Shown piece after piece: positions 54,942 through 63,848 of a stretch of 64,000 nucleotides of DNA; within the stretch, counting starts at the first letter, position 1; each line of letters begins with the position of its first letter. Below the pieces are notes generated by a model that was not told the origin of the DNA, ran no database searches, and worked only from the letters and a program-made list of their open reading frames with translations. The stretch spans positions 859,612 to 923,611 of the forward strand of contig NZ_JARVCO010000002.1 of the NCBI RefSeq assembly GCF_034531395.1, in the 5' to 3' direction. The translations under genes and the position numbers were made by a program. Source of the DNA: Pontiella agarivorans. GTDB lineage: Bacteria > Verrucomicrobiota > Kiritimatiellia > Kiritimatiellales > Pontiellaceae.

Positions 54942-56465
54942 CTAGTTCCAGTGTGTGAAAAGATACGGTTTCAGATCAAAGTCCTTTCCAAACTCAACAA
55001 TGATCACATCCGTGACCTTCCCCGCTTTTAATTTTTCAGGAACCGTTAATTTTAAAACACCGTTTTTATATTCAAACGGCAGTTTGTCGCCGGTTCGCAT
55101 CAGCGTAACAGCAACCGGTTTGCCCGCCCCGTTGAAAACGATGGGGTTGCTTTTCGTGGCTTCATGTTTAAAGGCATGAAAAAACCATACATTGTCGCGG
55201 CAGGTGATCGGCACGTTGCACTGTTCCGGCCAGGGGCCGCCCCCGTTGATGCCGAAAACAGAATTGCTGTTCGTTTCCATCCATTCCGCCATGTCATCAA
55301 ATAAACGATAGGCCTGCTCCTGAAATTGACCATCCGGACGCGGGCCGATATTGGCCAGAAAGTTTCCGCCCATGCAACGCGCCTTCGCGAGCTCCATCAG
55401 CACTTTATCGGACGGGTACACCTCTTCACTTTTATATTTATCGTAATGCCACGAGCCTTTCGTGATGATGCTGTTAACTTCCCACCACCAACCATTGGCC
55501 AGCACCGGCTTGATGTATTCCGGCTTGGCCATACCAAACCCTTCCGCCGTGGCATGGTCGCCACCGCCCGAATCGCGATTATTACAGACAATTCCGGGAC
55601 GCAGTTTGCGAATTTCCTCCATAGGCAATCCATGTCCGCCGTCGCCCCACCAAATATCCGGATCAAATTTGGCAATCAGTTCTTTCACCTGTGCCGCATT
55701 ATATTCCTGGTATGCAGGCCACATGCTTTTCGGCTGTTTCGGAAGCGTAGAAACAAATTCGCCCTTGTAGTTCATTTTTTTATTCGGATCAAAACTGAAA
55801 TTCATGTAGTCGCGAATGAAATACCAGTCCATACCGGAATAGTAGAACCCGACCTTTAAATTATTATTTCGGCAGGCTTCCACAAACGGAGCCACCAGAT
55901 CGCGCCCGTTCAGATACTGCCGCACGCCCATCAAAGCCCAATCAGAATCCCACAGCGCATAACCGTCATGATGCTTTGTGGTCAAAACGGCATATTTAAA
56001 TCCGGCCTTTGCCGCTGCGGACATCCATTTTTCAGGATCATACTTTGTGGGATTAAAGGTTTTGGCGGCATCCCAGATTTTCTGTTCAGGATAAAACTGG
56101 CCCTTCCTCGCTCGCTCCGGCGTCCACCGTCCAGCCCAGGCTTCACCGCTCGGCTCAAATTCACTGACAATGCCCCAGTGCATAAAAATACCGAGTCCGG
56201 CTTGCGGCCACCACTGCGCATCCGGATGAGTCGTATGCGGCTTCTTTACCTGTAATTTCCCATTCTTACTCTTGTTCCACATCGGCCAGTAATAAAACTT
56301 TTTACCGTCCCGCTCTTCGATCCGAGGAACGATTTTTTCCGTGCTGTCCGAGTCGCTGTATGCAGCGGCACTGCCATCCACATCCTGTTGCCCTGAAGGG
56401 TTCCCGAAGGAAGTCAGGCTCATCAACGTACAGACTGAAATAGATATAATCTGTTTGGTTTTCAT
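54942..56465 (-). CDS. GH29 alpha-L-fucosidase-family protein (exported)
   Basis: A 507-residue protein with a signal peptide (IISISVCTLMSLTSFG). GH29 features: GLGIFMHWGIVSEF, YAVLTTKHHDGYALWDS (substrate His pair), GFYYSGMDW and DPDIWWGDGG with candidate nucleophile Asp275, then NNRDSGGGDH. It removes alpha-linked fucose or galactose-type residues; GH29 members in galactan loci can act on other sugars. The ATG at 56463-56465 is preceded by AAGGGA, better than the start six codons upstream. A shared operator lies 107 bp upstream. Confidence 0.9.
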   Translation of the reverse strand: MKTKQIISISVCTLMSLTSFGNPSGQQDVDGSAAAYSDSDSTEKIVPRIEERDGKKFYYWPMWNKSKNGKLQVKKPHTTHPDAQWWPQAGLGIFMHWGIVSEFEPSGEAWAGRWTPERARKGQFYPEQKIWDAAKTFNPTKYDPEKWMSAAAKAGFKYAVLTTKHHDGYALWDSDWALMGVRQYLNGRDLVAPFVEACRNNNLKVGFYYSGMDWYFIRDYMNFSFDPNKKMNYKGEFVSTLPKQPKSMWPAYQEYNAAQVKELIAKFDPDIWWGDGGHGLPMEEIRKLRPGIVCNNRDSGGGDHATAEGFGMAKPEYIKPVLANGWWWEVNSIITKGSWHYDKYKSEEVYPSDKVLMELAKARCMGGNFLANIGPRPDGQFQEQAYRLFDDMAEWMETNSNSVFGINGGGPWPEQCNVPITCRDNVWFFHAFKHEATKSNPIVFNGAGKPVAVTLMRTGDKLPFEYKNGVLKLTVPEKLKAGKVTDVIIVEFGKDFDLKPYLFTHWN

Positions 56466-56731
56466 AATTCCCTTATTGATCATCGTTTCATTCTAAAACC
56501 GGCACGATCTCATACCTCTGCCAAATGCCAGCTAAAGAATAGAAATATAGCGAAAGAGCACGCTCGACAACCTATCAAATGATAGACGGCACACTGTCGG
56601 GTTTAACGGAAGCCATATAGTGCAAGACGTCGACTTTTCCTGCGGGGAGGCTATAAAAAAGCTCCTCCGGAATACCGGAGAAGCTTACCAACAACACATG
56701 GGTTTCGCGCCAGATTATCTGGCTCAATACC
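56466..56731. promoter_or_regulatory. Intergenic region with fucosidase promoter and operator
   Basis: On the minus strand it reads operator CTATCATTTGATAG (56585-56572), GTTGTCG, then CTATATT about 16 bases on as a -10 candidate. Right of the operator, the gap up to the end of the giant gene has no other clear signal. Confidence 0.5.
56572..56585 (-). promoter_or_regulatory. Shared operator, fucosidase copy
   Basis: CTATCAAATGATAG on plus; CTATCATTTGATAG on minus. It is preceded on plus by GACAAC, as in the sulfatase copy (GACAACCTATCA). It lies 107-120 bp upstream of the GH29 ATG. Confidence 0.65.
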
Positions 56732-59700
56732 TCATTCCGCCTCCAGCTGCTCAACCAACAGTCGGATGAATTTATTGCTTCCAACCATTGGAAACGTATT
56801 CGTGACCGATTCAAACCCGTTTATTTCTTCTCCAACGGAAACCGAATAACCGGTGTTGACCCAATTCGTAGACAGCATGCTGTCGCTCACCTCAAGATGG
56901 TAAAGGATTCCGCTGTCCGGATCAGCGAGGCGAACATATACATACTTAAACGCATTGCTGCCCCCCTGATTGTCCACCAGGTGCACCGGAGCAGTTCCTG
57001 CATCCCCGGCGTCCGCCGGATTTCCTCCGAAGGCATATTCATGAAGATTTACAATGCCGTCCGAATCATCATCATCCAGCACCCCGCCGGAAAGGCCATG
57101 CTCTTCCGCGAATTTTTCAAATCCGGTTTTTTCAACAATGCTTCCGCCAACCGGGCCGATTTCAAATTTCAGATTATCAAAGTAAACATATTCCGATACC
57201 GCCGTACCGTTCTGATCGAACCCAATGAACGGCCTGCAGCTGGTTGGAATTCCAACTGAAACAGGAAATGTTCCACTGTATTCAATATGGTGAACTCCGG
57301 CAGACAACACCGCAAATGCCGCATCCGCGGTATCATTGATATTGTTCCAGCGGAACTGAACATCCCCGACAGCTTTTGCTAAATCCGCAGGAATATAAAT
57401 ATCGAAGGACAGTGTATACTCATCGCCGGCCTGAATATTGTAGGATGACAGATCAACCGGATTAGCGGATGGCCGTATGGCGGAATAAGCATTATCCGCA
57501 GTGCTTATCACGAATACATTCCCGGAGGCCGTGCTGAATCCGGCAGGAGCAGCCACCACCTCACCACTTAAGGTATTCGCGGTCTGCACCGCTGTGCCGG
57601 CCAGCGTCTGATTATTGCCGGAAGTGGTTCCTGCCGCAATGGTATCGAAATCCTCTTCCCACAACACAGTCTGTTCCAGCGGCGGAGGGCCATCCAGCAC
57701 GACAACCGTTAATTCAGCAGCATCCGTTTCTCCTGCGGGATCTTCAACATGAACACTGAAAGTATTGGTCCCGATATCGGATTCTCCCGGAGTTCCGGAA
57801 AGCGTTCCATCGGCTGCAACTCCCAACCATGCTGGCCCGCTGGTTTTTGAAAAAACCAGAGCATCACCATTCGGATCGGATGCATGATCCGCAAGTGTTC
57901 CAACGTAGGAATATCCCTGCTGCACCGAACCGCCATTGATCGGATCGGATGCAAATTCAGGTGCCACATTCGGTGCCCAGATTTTAAAATCAAGATTATC
58001 CATATAGACATAGTCAGCAAGCTCGGCTCCATCCTGATGAAACCAGATGAAAGGTTGAACACTGGTGGGATTGAAGTCGCTTCCGCCGGTATTTACCGGA
58101 AAGGTTCCGGTGTATTCGATATGATGAACCCCGGCACTTAACGTGGCAAAATCAGAAACCGTCGGCCCGTTGCCTGTATTCGAATCATCTTTCCAGCGAA
58201 AGTTTACCCCGCCGACAGATACTGCCAGATTGGTTGGGATATAAATATCAAACGAAATTGAATAGTGATCGCCATCCCGGAAATAATACGAACTCAGATC
58301 AATTGCAATGGGTGCTCGAATAGCGGAATATTTATTAGCACCCGTTGAAAGAAGAACCACATTCCCCGATGCACTGGTAAAGGCGGCCGGCGCTTCCACC
58401 ACTTTGGCAGAAAGAGTGTTCGCGGCTTCAACCACCGTTCCCGCCAGACTTGAACTGCCAGTGGTGGCGCCCTCGAAATCTTCTTTCAAAAGCGAGGTCG
58501 TCGGAATAATCGGCGGCTCGTTCTCTACAATAACCGAAACCTCATCAATTACGATATTCGCTTCATCGTCCATGGCGGTAAGACGGAAAACATAGGTTCC
58601 TTCAATAAGATTTGAAGCGCTCAGCGTTACCGTGTTTGTGCCCGATAATATGGCCGTATTTGGTCCCGAAACCTGCACCCATTCTGTGGATACCACAGCG
58701 CTGTCATCCGAAGCAGCACCTTGAATCACAGCAGATACCGGAGGAAAATATAGTGCCAGATCTGGACCTGCAGAAACGGAAAGGCCTGTACCCGTTCCAT
58801 TGGCAGCCAAACTGAGCGTGCGCCAGCGCCCCCGTGCCCAGGCAAACCCATCGCCCTCAGCAACAAGACCATTGGAATCCGTTTTGGACTGCACCGCAAT
58901 CGTATCTCCCTCCGAAACAAGAATGTTCCGGAAACTGTGATTCTGTTCCTCATAATCGACCGTAGCGGGGCTGTTGGTGGCCGTCCCTTTTACCACACCA
59001 TTCACGAGAAACTGATAGACACATTCGCCATCAAGTTCCTGCAACGCGGTAATGGTGACATCATAAACACCTGTAGAACCACTGAAGGTGGTCTCTGCGC
59101 GGGCAAACTTATCGCGGTTGCTTACCGTTGCGGCATTAATGGCCAGCGCATTATTTCCATTATCTTTATAGTAATTCACTTCTCCGGCAGTAATTACCGG
59201 AAAATCGTTTACTGCCTCATAAACGTAAGATTCCGTCGAAATACGCTCCGATTCCGGTGCATTCTGAGCCGTCGTACCGTTTGCGGAGCTGTGATACAGA
59301 ATAAACCGGTCGATGGCATGCCCCTTGGATCGGCCCGCAATTTTGATCTCATGGATTCCGGGTTCATAGTGAACTTTCGGATTCGTTACAAATACGCCAT
59401 GAACCGGTTCAAAATTAGTCCCCCACGACCACGCGGTCTGACTTTGCACCCAGACCTTGGTGAATTTGGTCATCGTCTGAGTACTGCCATCGTTCGCCGT
59501 CATCTGCAACGGAGTCCCCGTCTCAAACTTTACGTACGTATCATTCCCCTGATCGCCTGCACTGACTGCGTCGTATTGTTTGGAGCGCCAGCGGAAGGTG
59601 TAGTCCCCGGCCGTCTTAATTTCGAATTGGAAGGTTGAAATACCGTTCGCCAGCGCATCGTCTAATGTCGTACTGAATTTTTGAGCGCCGTTCCATTCGA

Positions 59701-60769
59701 TCCATCCATCGCCCATACTCCCGGCCATCGTAGGATCATCGAGGTAGGTGCTAGGCTGAACAACCCAGTCTTCATGCAGTTCGCCGTGTTCCGGTTCAAT
59801 GACCACCATACCGCCATTTTCAATCCAGACTCCATCGGTCGCTGTTTCCTCTCCCCCCGCACCATAATCGCGCGCCGGGTAATCGGGTTCGGGATTCGGG
59901 TTCGGAAGGTTGGTCACAAATTTCGCCCAAAATTCAGCAATGGTATCGCAATCTGTCGGAGACCCGAAAATCCAATGTACTTCGACCGCATCAGAAAAAT
60001 CGACGCCACCGGTGGAGATGGAAGAGTGCGAAGGATAATAGTTTTCATCTGCAATCACCCAATCCGCCTCAAGCCAATACGCCTTTGCTTTTTTATTCTG
60101 AGAAGTCATTGCATCCTGCTGGAAACTGGTATTCGTGGATCGATAGCTCGGCGTGGCCGGAGCACTGGGATCGCGGGCCGTAGAAGTTCCGTTTCCATCG
60201 TTAATCGTCTTATAATCACACTTCGACTTCACATAAGCCAAATCAGCCGGCGTGGTCTGCTCTTCATTCCAATCGCTATGCTGAACTACAATCACATTGG
60301 ATTTGATCGTCGCTTCTGGAATTCCATCCGCGATTAATGCAGCAACCCAGTCTGCGGTAATATCAGACTGTCCGGCCTCGGCCACCCAGGCTTTCCCCCC
60401 GGCTTCAAGAACCGGCTTCACTTTCGCCGCAATTTTAGCAACAGCCCCGTTCCAGTCCGGATCCTGCGGAGAGGCATTCACCCACTTCTGATCCTCCAGT
60501 CCAAAGACCAATTTGAAAAACTGAGGTGAATCGATAAAGTTATTATCATTTTGAATACCGTAAGCACCATGGACCGCAAAATAGTTCACATTGCTATAAT
60601 CCTCATGGGCCAGCATACACCCCAGCGCCGCAATCGAATGAATGTCATCGGGATCGTGATTGCTGTCGTACTGCGGAATTAAAATATCTGTCGCCGCATT
60701 AAAAAAGCCCAGACTGTTGAGTGCAGACATGATGATGGCACACATGATTGGCACAACGATCTTCCTCAT
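56732..60769 (-). CDS. Giant secreted nucleoside-hydrolase-like multidomain protein
   Basis: A 1345-residue protein with a signal peptide (IVVPIMCAIIMSALNSLGFFNA). About residues 27-290 resemble DUF1593/nucleoside-hydrolase-like proteins (DILIPQYDSNHDPDDIHSIAALGCML, an acidic cluster like the NH calcium site). About 300-500 are beta-rich, then Ig/PKD-like units (SAGPDLALYFPPVSAVIQGAASDDS). Two copies of a roughly 165-residue jelly-roll module (about 785-950 and 1075-1240) share LSAGVHHIEY-GTFPV and the QPFIWF/RPFIGF blocks. A He_PIG-type unit (DPNGDALVFSKTSGPAWLGVAADGTLSGTPG) lies between. The end has DDDDSDGIVNLHEYAFGGNP, a calcium-binding hinge common in verrucomicrobial exoproteins. Its substrate is unknown; an enzyme on algal polysaccharide is an inference from place. 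Confidence 0.7.
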   Translation of the reverse strand: MRKIVVPIMCAIIMSALNSLGFFNAATDILIPQYDSNHDPDDIHSIAALGCMLAHEDYSNVNYFAVHGAYGIQNDNNFIDSPQFFKLVFGLEDQKWVNASPQDPDWNGAVAKIAAKVKPVLEAGGKAWVAEAGQSDITADWVAALIADGIPEATIKSNVIVVQHSDWNEEQTTPADLAYVKSKCDYKTINDGNGTSTARDPSAPATPSYRSTNTSFQQDAMTSQNKKAKAYWLEADWVIADENYYPSHSSISTGGVDFSDAVEVHWIFGSPTDCDTIAEFWAKFVTNLPNPNPEPDYPARDYGAGGEETATDGVWIENGGMVVIEPEHGELHEDWVVQPSTYLDDPTMAGSMGDGWIEWNGAQKFSTTLDDALANGISTFQFEIKTAGDYTFRWRSKQYDAVSAGDQGNDTYVKFETGTPLQMTANDGSTQTMTKFTKVWVQSQTAWSWGTNFEPVHGVFVTNPKVHYEPGIHEIKIAGRSKGHAIDRFILYHSSANGTTAQNAPESERISTESYVYEAVNDFPVITAGEVNYYKDNGNNALAINAATVSNRDKFARAETTFSGSTGVYDVTITALQELDGECVYQFLVNGVVKGTATNSPATVDYEEQNHSFRNILVSEGDTIAVQSKTDSNGLVAEGDGFAWARGRWRTLSLAANGTGTGLSVSAGPDLALYFPPVSAVIQGAASDDSAVVSTEWVQVSGPNTAILSGTNTVTLSASNLIEGTYVFRLTAMDDEANIVIDEVSVIVENEPPIIPTTSLLKEDFEGATTGSSSLAGTVVEAANTLSAKVVEAPAAFTSASGNVVLLSTGANKYSAIRAPIAIDLSSYYFRDGDHYSISFDIYIPTNLAVSVGGVNFRWKDDSNTGNGPTVSDFATLSAGVHHIEYTGTFPVNTGGSDFNPTSVQPFIWFHQDGAELADYVYMDNLDFKIWAPNVAPEFASDPINGGSVQQGYSYVGTLADHASDPNGDALVFSKTSGPAWLGVAADGTLSGTPGESDIGTNTFSVHVEDPAGETDAAELTVVVLDGPPPLEQTVLWEEDFDTIAAGTTSGNNQTLAGTAVQTANTLSGEVVAAPAGFSTASGNVFVISTADNAYSAIRPSANPVDLSSYNIQAGDEYTLSFDIYIPADLAKAVGDVQFRWNNINDTADAAFAVLSAGVHHIEYSGTFPVSVGIPTSCRPFIGFDQNGTAVSEYVYFDNLKFEIGPVGGSIVEKTGFEKFAEEHGLSGGVLDDDDSDGIVNLHEYAFGGNPADAGDAGTAPVHLVDNQGGSNAFKYVYVRLADPDSGILYHLEVSDSMLSTNWVNTGYSVSVGEEINGFESVTNTFPMVGSNKFIRLLVEQLEAE

Positions 60770-60867
60770 AGGGGTTCCCTCCTGTTATTACTTACTTATC
60801 AGCAAAAGCGCTCAGTTTTATGAGCGTTAACAGTTAGAAAGATATCAGAAAGAAAAATCACATCTAC

Positions 60868-60881
60868 CAATCAAAAGATAG
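60868..60881 (-). promoter_or_regulatory. Shared operator, copy upstream of giant gene
   Basis: Minus strand CTATCTTTTGATTG; plus CAATCAAAAGATAG. It agrees with the fucosidase copy at 12 of 14 positions, plus GGT beyond (CTATC-TTTGAT-GGT). It lies 99-112 bp upstream of the ATG. A hairpin CGCTCA-GTTTTA-TGAGCG (60809-60826) lies between it and the start. Confidence 0.5.
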
Positions 60882-60922
60882 TGACTAATCGGTTTAAAAA
60901 AGGTGAAGCAGAAAAATGCACC

Positions 60923-61555
60923 TTATTCTTCCAGCCGGATTAAACCGCGCTGACAGGCAATAATAACGGCTTGCGTTCGATCTGCCGCACCCAGTTTTTC
61001 ACGAAGATTTACGATATGAAATTTGACCATCGCCGCAGAAATTCCGAGCTCATCCACAATCTCTTTATTGCACAATCCCCGGCCCAACAACCGAAGCACC
61101 GCCATTTCCGCGCCGGACAATTCCGGCTGATTCCGTCGCGTTTCTATCTTGCGTGCAATTGCGGCCGGGAAAAAAGTCCCCCCCGCCGCCACCTCATGAA
61201 TGGCCTCAAGCACATCTTCAATTTCGCCGGCTTTTTTAGTGAGATATCCTTTCACGCCAGCCTGTACAGCGCTCCATACATCTTCCTCCGACTCAAAAAC
61301 GGAGAGCAGAATAATGCGCGCATCCGGGAATTCCCTGATAATTTTCGCCGTGGTTTCCACTCCGCTCCAACCCGGCATATCATAATCCATGGTTACGACA
61401 TCCGGCTGCAGGGTGCGATACCGCTCCAATGCTTCTTCCCCGTTTTCCGCCGATCCCACCGGCTCCAGTTCCGGATCCACAGAAATCACCTGCTGAAGTC
61501 CCATTAACATCACGGCATTGTCATCGGTCATCAAGACCCGGACTTTATGATCCAT
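60923..61555 (-). CDS. NarL/LuxR-type response regulator
   Basis: A 210-residue regulator. Receiver domain (1-120) with Asp11-Asp12 (RVLMTDDN), phospho-acceptor Asp57 in VVTMDYDMPGWSG, Ser/Lys switch residues in IILLSVFES and GYLTKKAG. LuxR-type HTH (about 145-205): LSGAEMAVLRLLGRGLCNKEIVDELGISAAMVKFHIVNLREKLGA. The frame can also start 15 bases earlier (61570). It overlaps the end of the sensor gene by 11 bp. It probably controls the polysaccharide genes downstream, perhaps through the CTATC operators (inference). Confidence 0.92.
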   Translation of the reverse strand: MDHKVRVLMTDDNAVMLMGLQQVISVDPELEPVGSAENGEEALERYRTLQPDVVTMDYDMPGWSGVETTAKIIREFPDARIILLSVFESEEDVWSAVQAGVKGYLTKKAGEIEDVLEAIHEVAAGGTFFPAAIARKIETRRNQPELSGAEMAVLRLLGRGLCNKEIVDELGISAAMVKFHIVNLREKLGAADRTQAVIIACQRGLIRLEE

Positions 61556-63761
61556 CCCTGTCTGCTCCATCTGAAATCAATAATCTCACACAAACTTCTG
61601 TTCCGCGGCCGGGCTCACTGATCAATTCAAATGACCCCCCGATTTTTTTGCAACGCTCCTTCATTCCGCGAACACCGAAATGCCCCGCCGGCGGCAATAC
61701 GTTTGCATCAAATCCACAACCATCATCCCGCAAAAAAAACGTCACCGCATCCTCTTCATAGGACAGTTTCGCATGAATGAATTCCGGTGAAGCATGACGG
61801 ACCGCATTTGTCGCCGCCTCTTTTGCAATCAACAGAAGGTTTCGTTCAACCCGTTGCTCTAACGGCCTGACTTTCCCCGTAACAGTAAGATTCAACAAAG
61901 CTCCGCACTCTTCGGCCAAAGGCTGCAGAACTTCCCTGAATGCCTCAGGCAAATTCATTCGTTCCAGCAGACCGCCACGCAGATCCATAATGGAATTTCG
62001 CGCCTCCGCACTACAATAGCTAAGCGTCTGCTGCATCACCGAAAGAGATTGATCAAACCGCTTTTCATCACTCGCCGCCGCAACGCGTTCCGTTTCAAGT
62101 TCTCCCGAAAACGGCAAGGACTCTTCCCTCACTGAAGCCATCATTTTATCCAGCCATTTCATTCTCCGATTTGCGGAAAATTCAACCAGTTTCCGGCATC
62201 CTTTAATCTGCAAAGCAATGCCGGCCAGTCCCTGTGCCAGATTATCATGCAACTCGCGAGCAATGCGCTGTCGCTCATCATGAACTACTTCCTGAGCTAT
62301 TTTTTGCTGAATGATGCCCGTCTGCTTTGCAACAGTCTTTCTCAAGAGAAGTCCCCAAAGCACCGCCAACAACAAACCGCCCATCAACATACTTAACACC
62401 CAGCGCAAACGCGTTGTTGTCCACCAGGGGGCCGGCTGAAGCAATTCCACATCATTCCCGCTGCGCAATAACATCCAGAAGCTTTGGAAATCAATCACTT
62501 CTCGACGCTCCGGATTCAGCTTCAGCTGACAAATTCCCGTCAAACGCAATCGGGAGCCTGGTTCCATATCCACTAAATCAGTTCCGGCCGGGAGGCGCGC
62601 TTCAAACAGATAATCTTCATTCCGGCAAAGCAGGTTTATCCGATCTACAGCAGAGGCATCCTCCGAGGCCAGGCCGAATGACTTTCCGAGGTCGACCAGG
62701 GTAACATCCAGCGTCACTAATTCATTGTTTAACGGCGCGCTTAACGGCCCCTGCGGATTGATCGCTATGGCCCCCGGGGCTCCCTTGTGCTCAATTACCT
62801 TAACAGCTGTTCCTCTAAGTCCCGGACTGATCCGCTGCGGCCAGACAAATCCTTCAATCTCAACGTAATCCCCCACATGAATGCTCCGGCTGTCCAACAC
62901 CTGCACCTTTAGCGCCGTTTTTTCGCCACGCAGATAAAGCTCGCCGTTTTCCGCATAGGTCACCCAGCCAACAGTTTTAACTTTTTTAGAATAATCTGAG
63001 CCTGCCCGTTGAAGTTCATGAATGGCCAGAGGAATAGCCGGTTGCTCAAATGCATCCGGATCTGTTGGAACAATCGAAGAAAAATCGCTGGTGAAAAACT
63101 TACGTTTGACCATCTGTCGTTCTGAATTAAACAACATGCCGGCGACCGCATTCAACTGTACCTTGTTGTACATCAATCCGGAAAGATACTCGACCGCTCC
63201 GGCATGATTAACGACCTCCACTTCCGCTTCATACCCCGCAATCTCCATACCCAGAAAAATGGCATTATACTGAGCATCAACCTCCATAGAGACCAGCCGC
63301 CCCTGAATCATTACCCAGTCACAGTCAACCGTTGCCAACTCCATCTCATTCAGCTGAAATGCACTGGCCGCAGGAAGAGGACGGTTTCCGATGCGCTCAA
63401 GGGATTTTATGACAACATGATGACTGAATCCCCCCGTTTCGGCCGTGCCCCGAACACGTACCCAGTCACCGATACGGATATCCTGGAGAAACGACTCCAT
63501 ATTCCGTGTTTCCAGATAGATCCCCTGCGTTCCATCGAAGATATATGCACCATACATTTTCGGATGCAACGACAGAACCTGCCCGTCAAAATCAACAGGA
63601 CATTCGTCTTCCATTTCCTCCAAAGGAAGCTTTCGAATCGATGATATTGAGTTTAAAACCGGAGGGATTGCTGCCGGGTTAACGCTTCCCCAAACCGACA
63701 ACGCCATGACCAAAACAGAACACGCCGTAATATTTTTCAGCAATAACATGATTAGGAGCAT
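61545..63761 (-). CDS. Sensor histidine kinase with periplasmic OB-fold-like repeats
   Basis: A roughly 738-residue kinase. After an N-terminal signal or TM helix (ITACSVLVMALSVWGSVNPA) come three or four repeated OB-fold-like beta units facing the periplasm (e.g. DFDGQVLSLHPKMYGAYIFDG, GDWVRVRGTAETGG, VGDYVEIEGFVWPQ). A TM helix lies at about 455-477 (LSMLMGGLLLAVLWGLLL). The NarX-type DHp contains RIARELHDNLAQGLAGI with His505, and the ATPase has NLLLIAKEAATNAVRHA (N-box) and DDGCGFDANVLPPAGHFGVRGMKERC. The start is uncertain (ATG at 63759-63761 or 63747-63749). Pairs with the regulator. Confidence 0.88.
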   Translation of the reverse strand: MLLIMLLLKNITACSVLVMALSVWGSVNPAAIPPVLNSISSIRKLPLEEMEDECPVDFDGQVLSLHPKMYGAYIFDGTQGIYLETRNMESFLQDIRIGDWVRVRGTAETGGFSHHVVIKSLERIGNRPLPAASAFQLNEMELATVDCDWVMIQGRLVSMEVDAQYNAIFLGMEIAGYEAEVEVVNHAGAVEYLSGLMYNKVQLNAVAGMLFNSERQMVKRKFFTSDFSSIVPTDPDAFEQPAIPLAIHELQRAGSDYSKKVKTVGWVTYAENGELYLRGEKTALKVQVLDSRSIHVGDYVEIEGFVWPQRISPGLRGTAVKVIEHKGAPGAIAINPQGPLSAPLNNELVTLDVTLVDLGKSFGLASEDASAVDRINLLCRNEDYLFEARLPAGTDLVDMEPGSRLRLTGICQLKLNPERREVIDFQSFWMLLRSGNDVELLQPAPWWTTTRLRWVLSMLMGGLLLAVLWGLLLRKTVAKQTGIIQQKIAQEVVHDERQRIARELHDNLAQGLAGIALQIKGCRKLVEFSANRRMKWLDKMMASVREESLPFSGELETERVAAASDEKRFDQSLSVMQQTLSYCSAEARNSIMDLRGGLLERMNLPEAFREVLQPLAEECGALLNLTVTGKVRPLEQRVERNLLLIAKEAATNAVRHASPEFIHAKLSYEEDAVTFFLRDDGCGFDANVLPPAGHFGVRGMKERCKKIGGSFELISEPGRGTEVCVRLLISDGADRDGS

Positions 63762-63848
63762 ACAACAAAACCGCGCCCTGCAGTCAAAAAAAGAACTCCT
63801 GGAACACAACCAATTCCGTCAACCGGTTTCCTGAGAAACCGATACGCC

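Noticed and set aside
57243..57256. GTTGGAATTCCAAC palindrome
   Set aside because: Contains the arms of the dispersed motif in inverse order without a spacer; a single case inside a coding repeat, probably coincidence.
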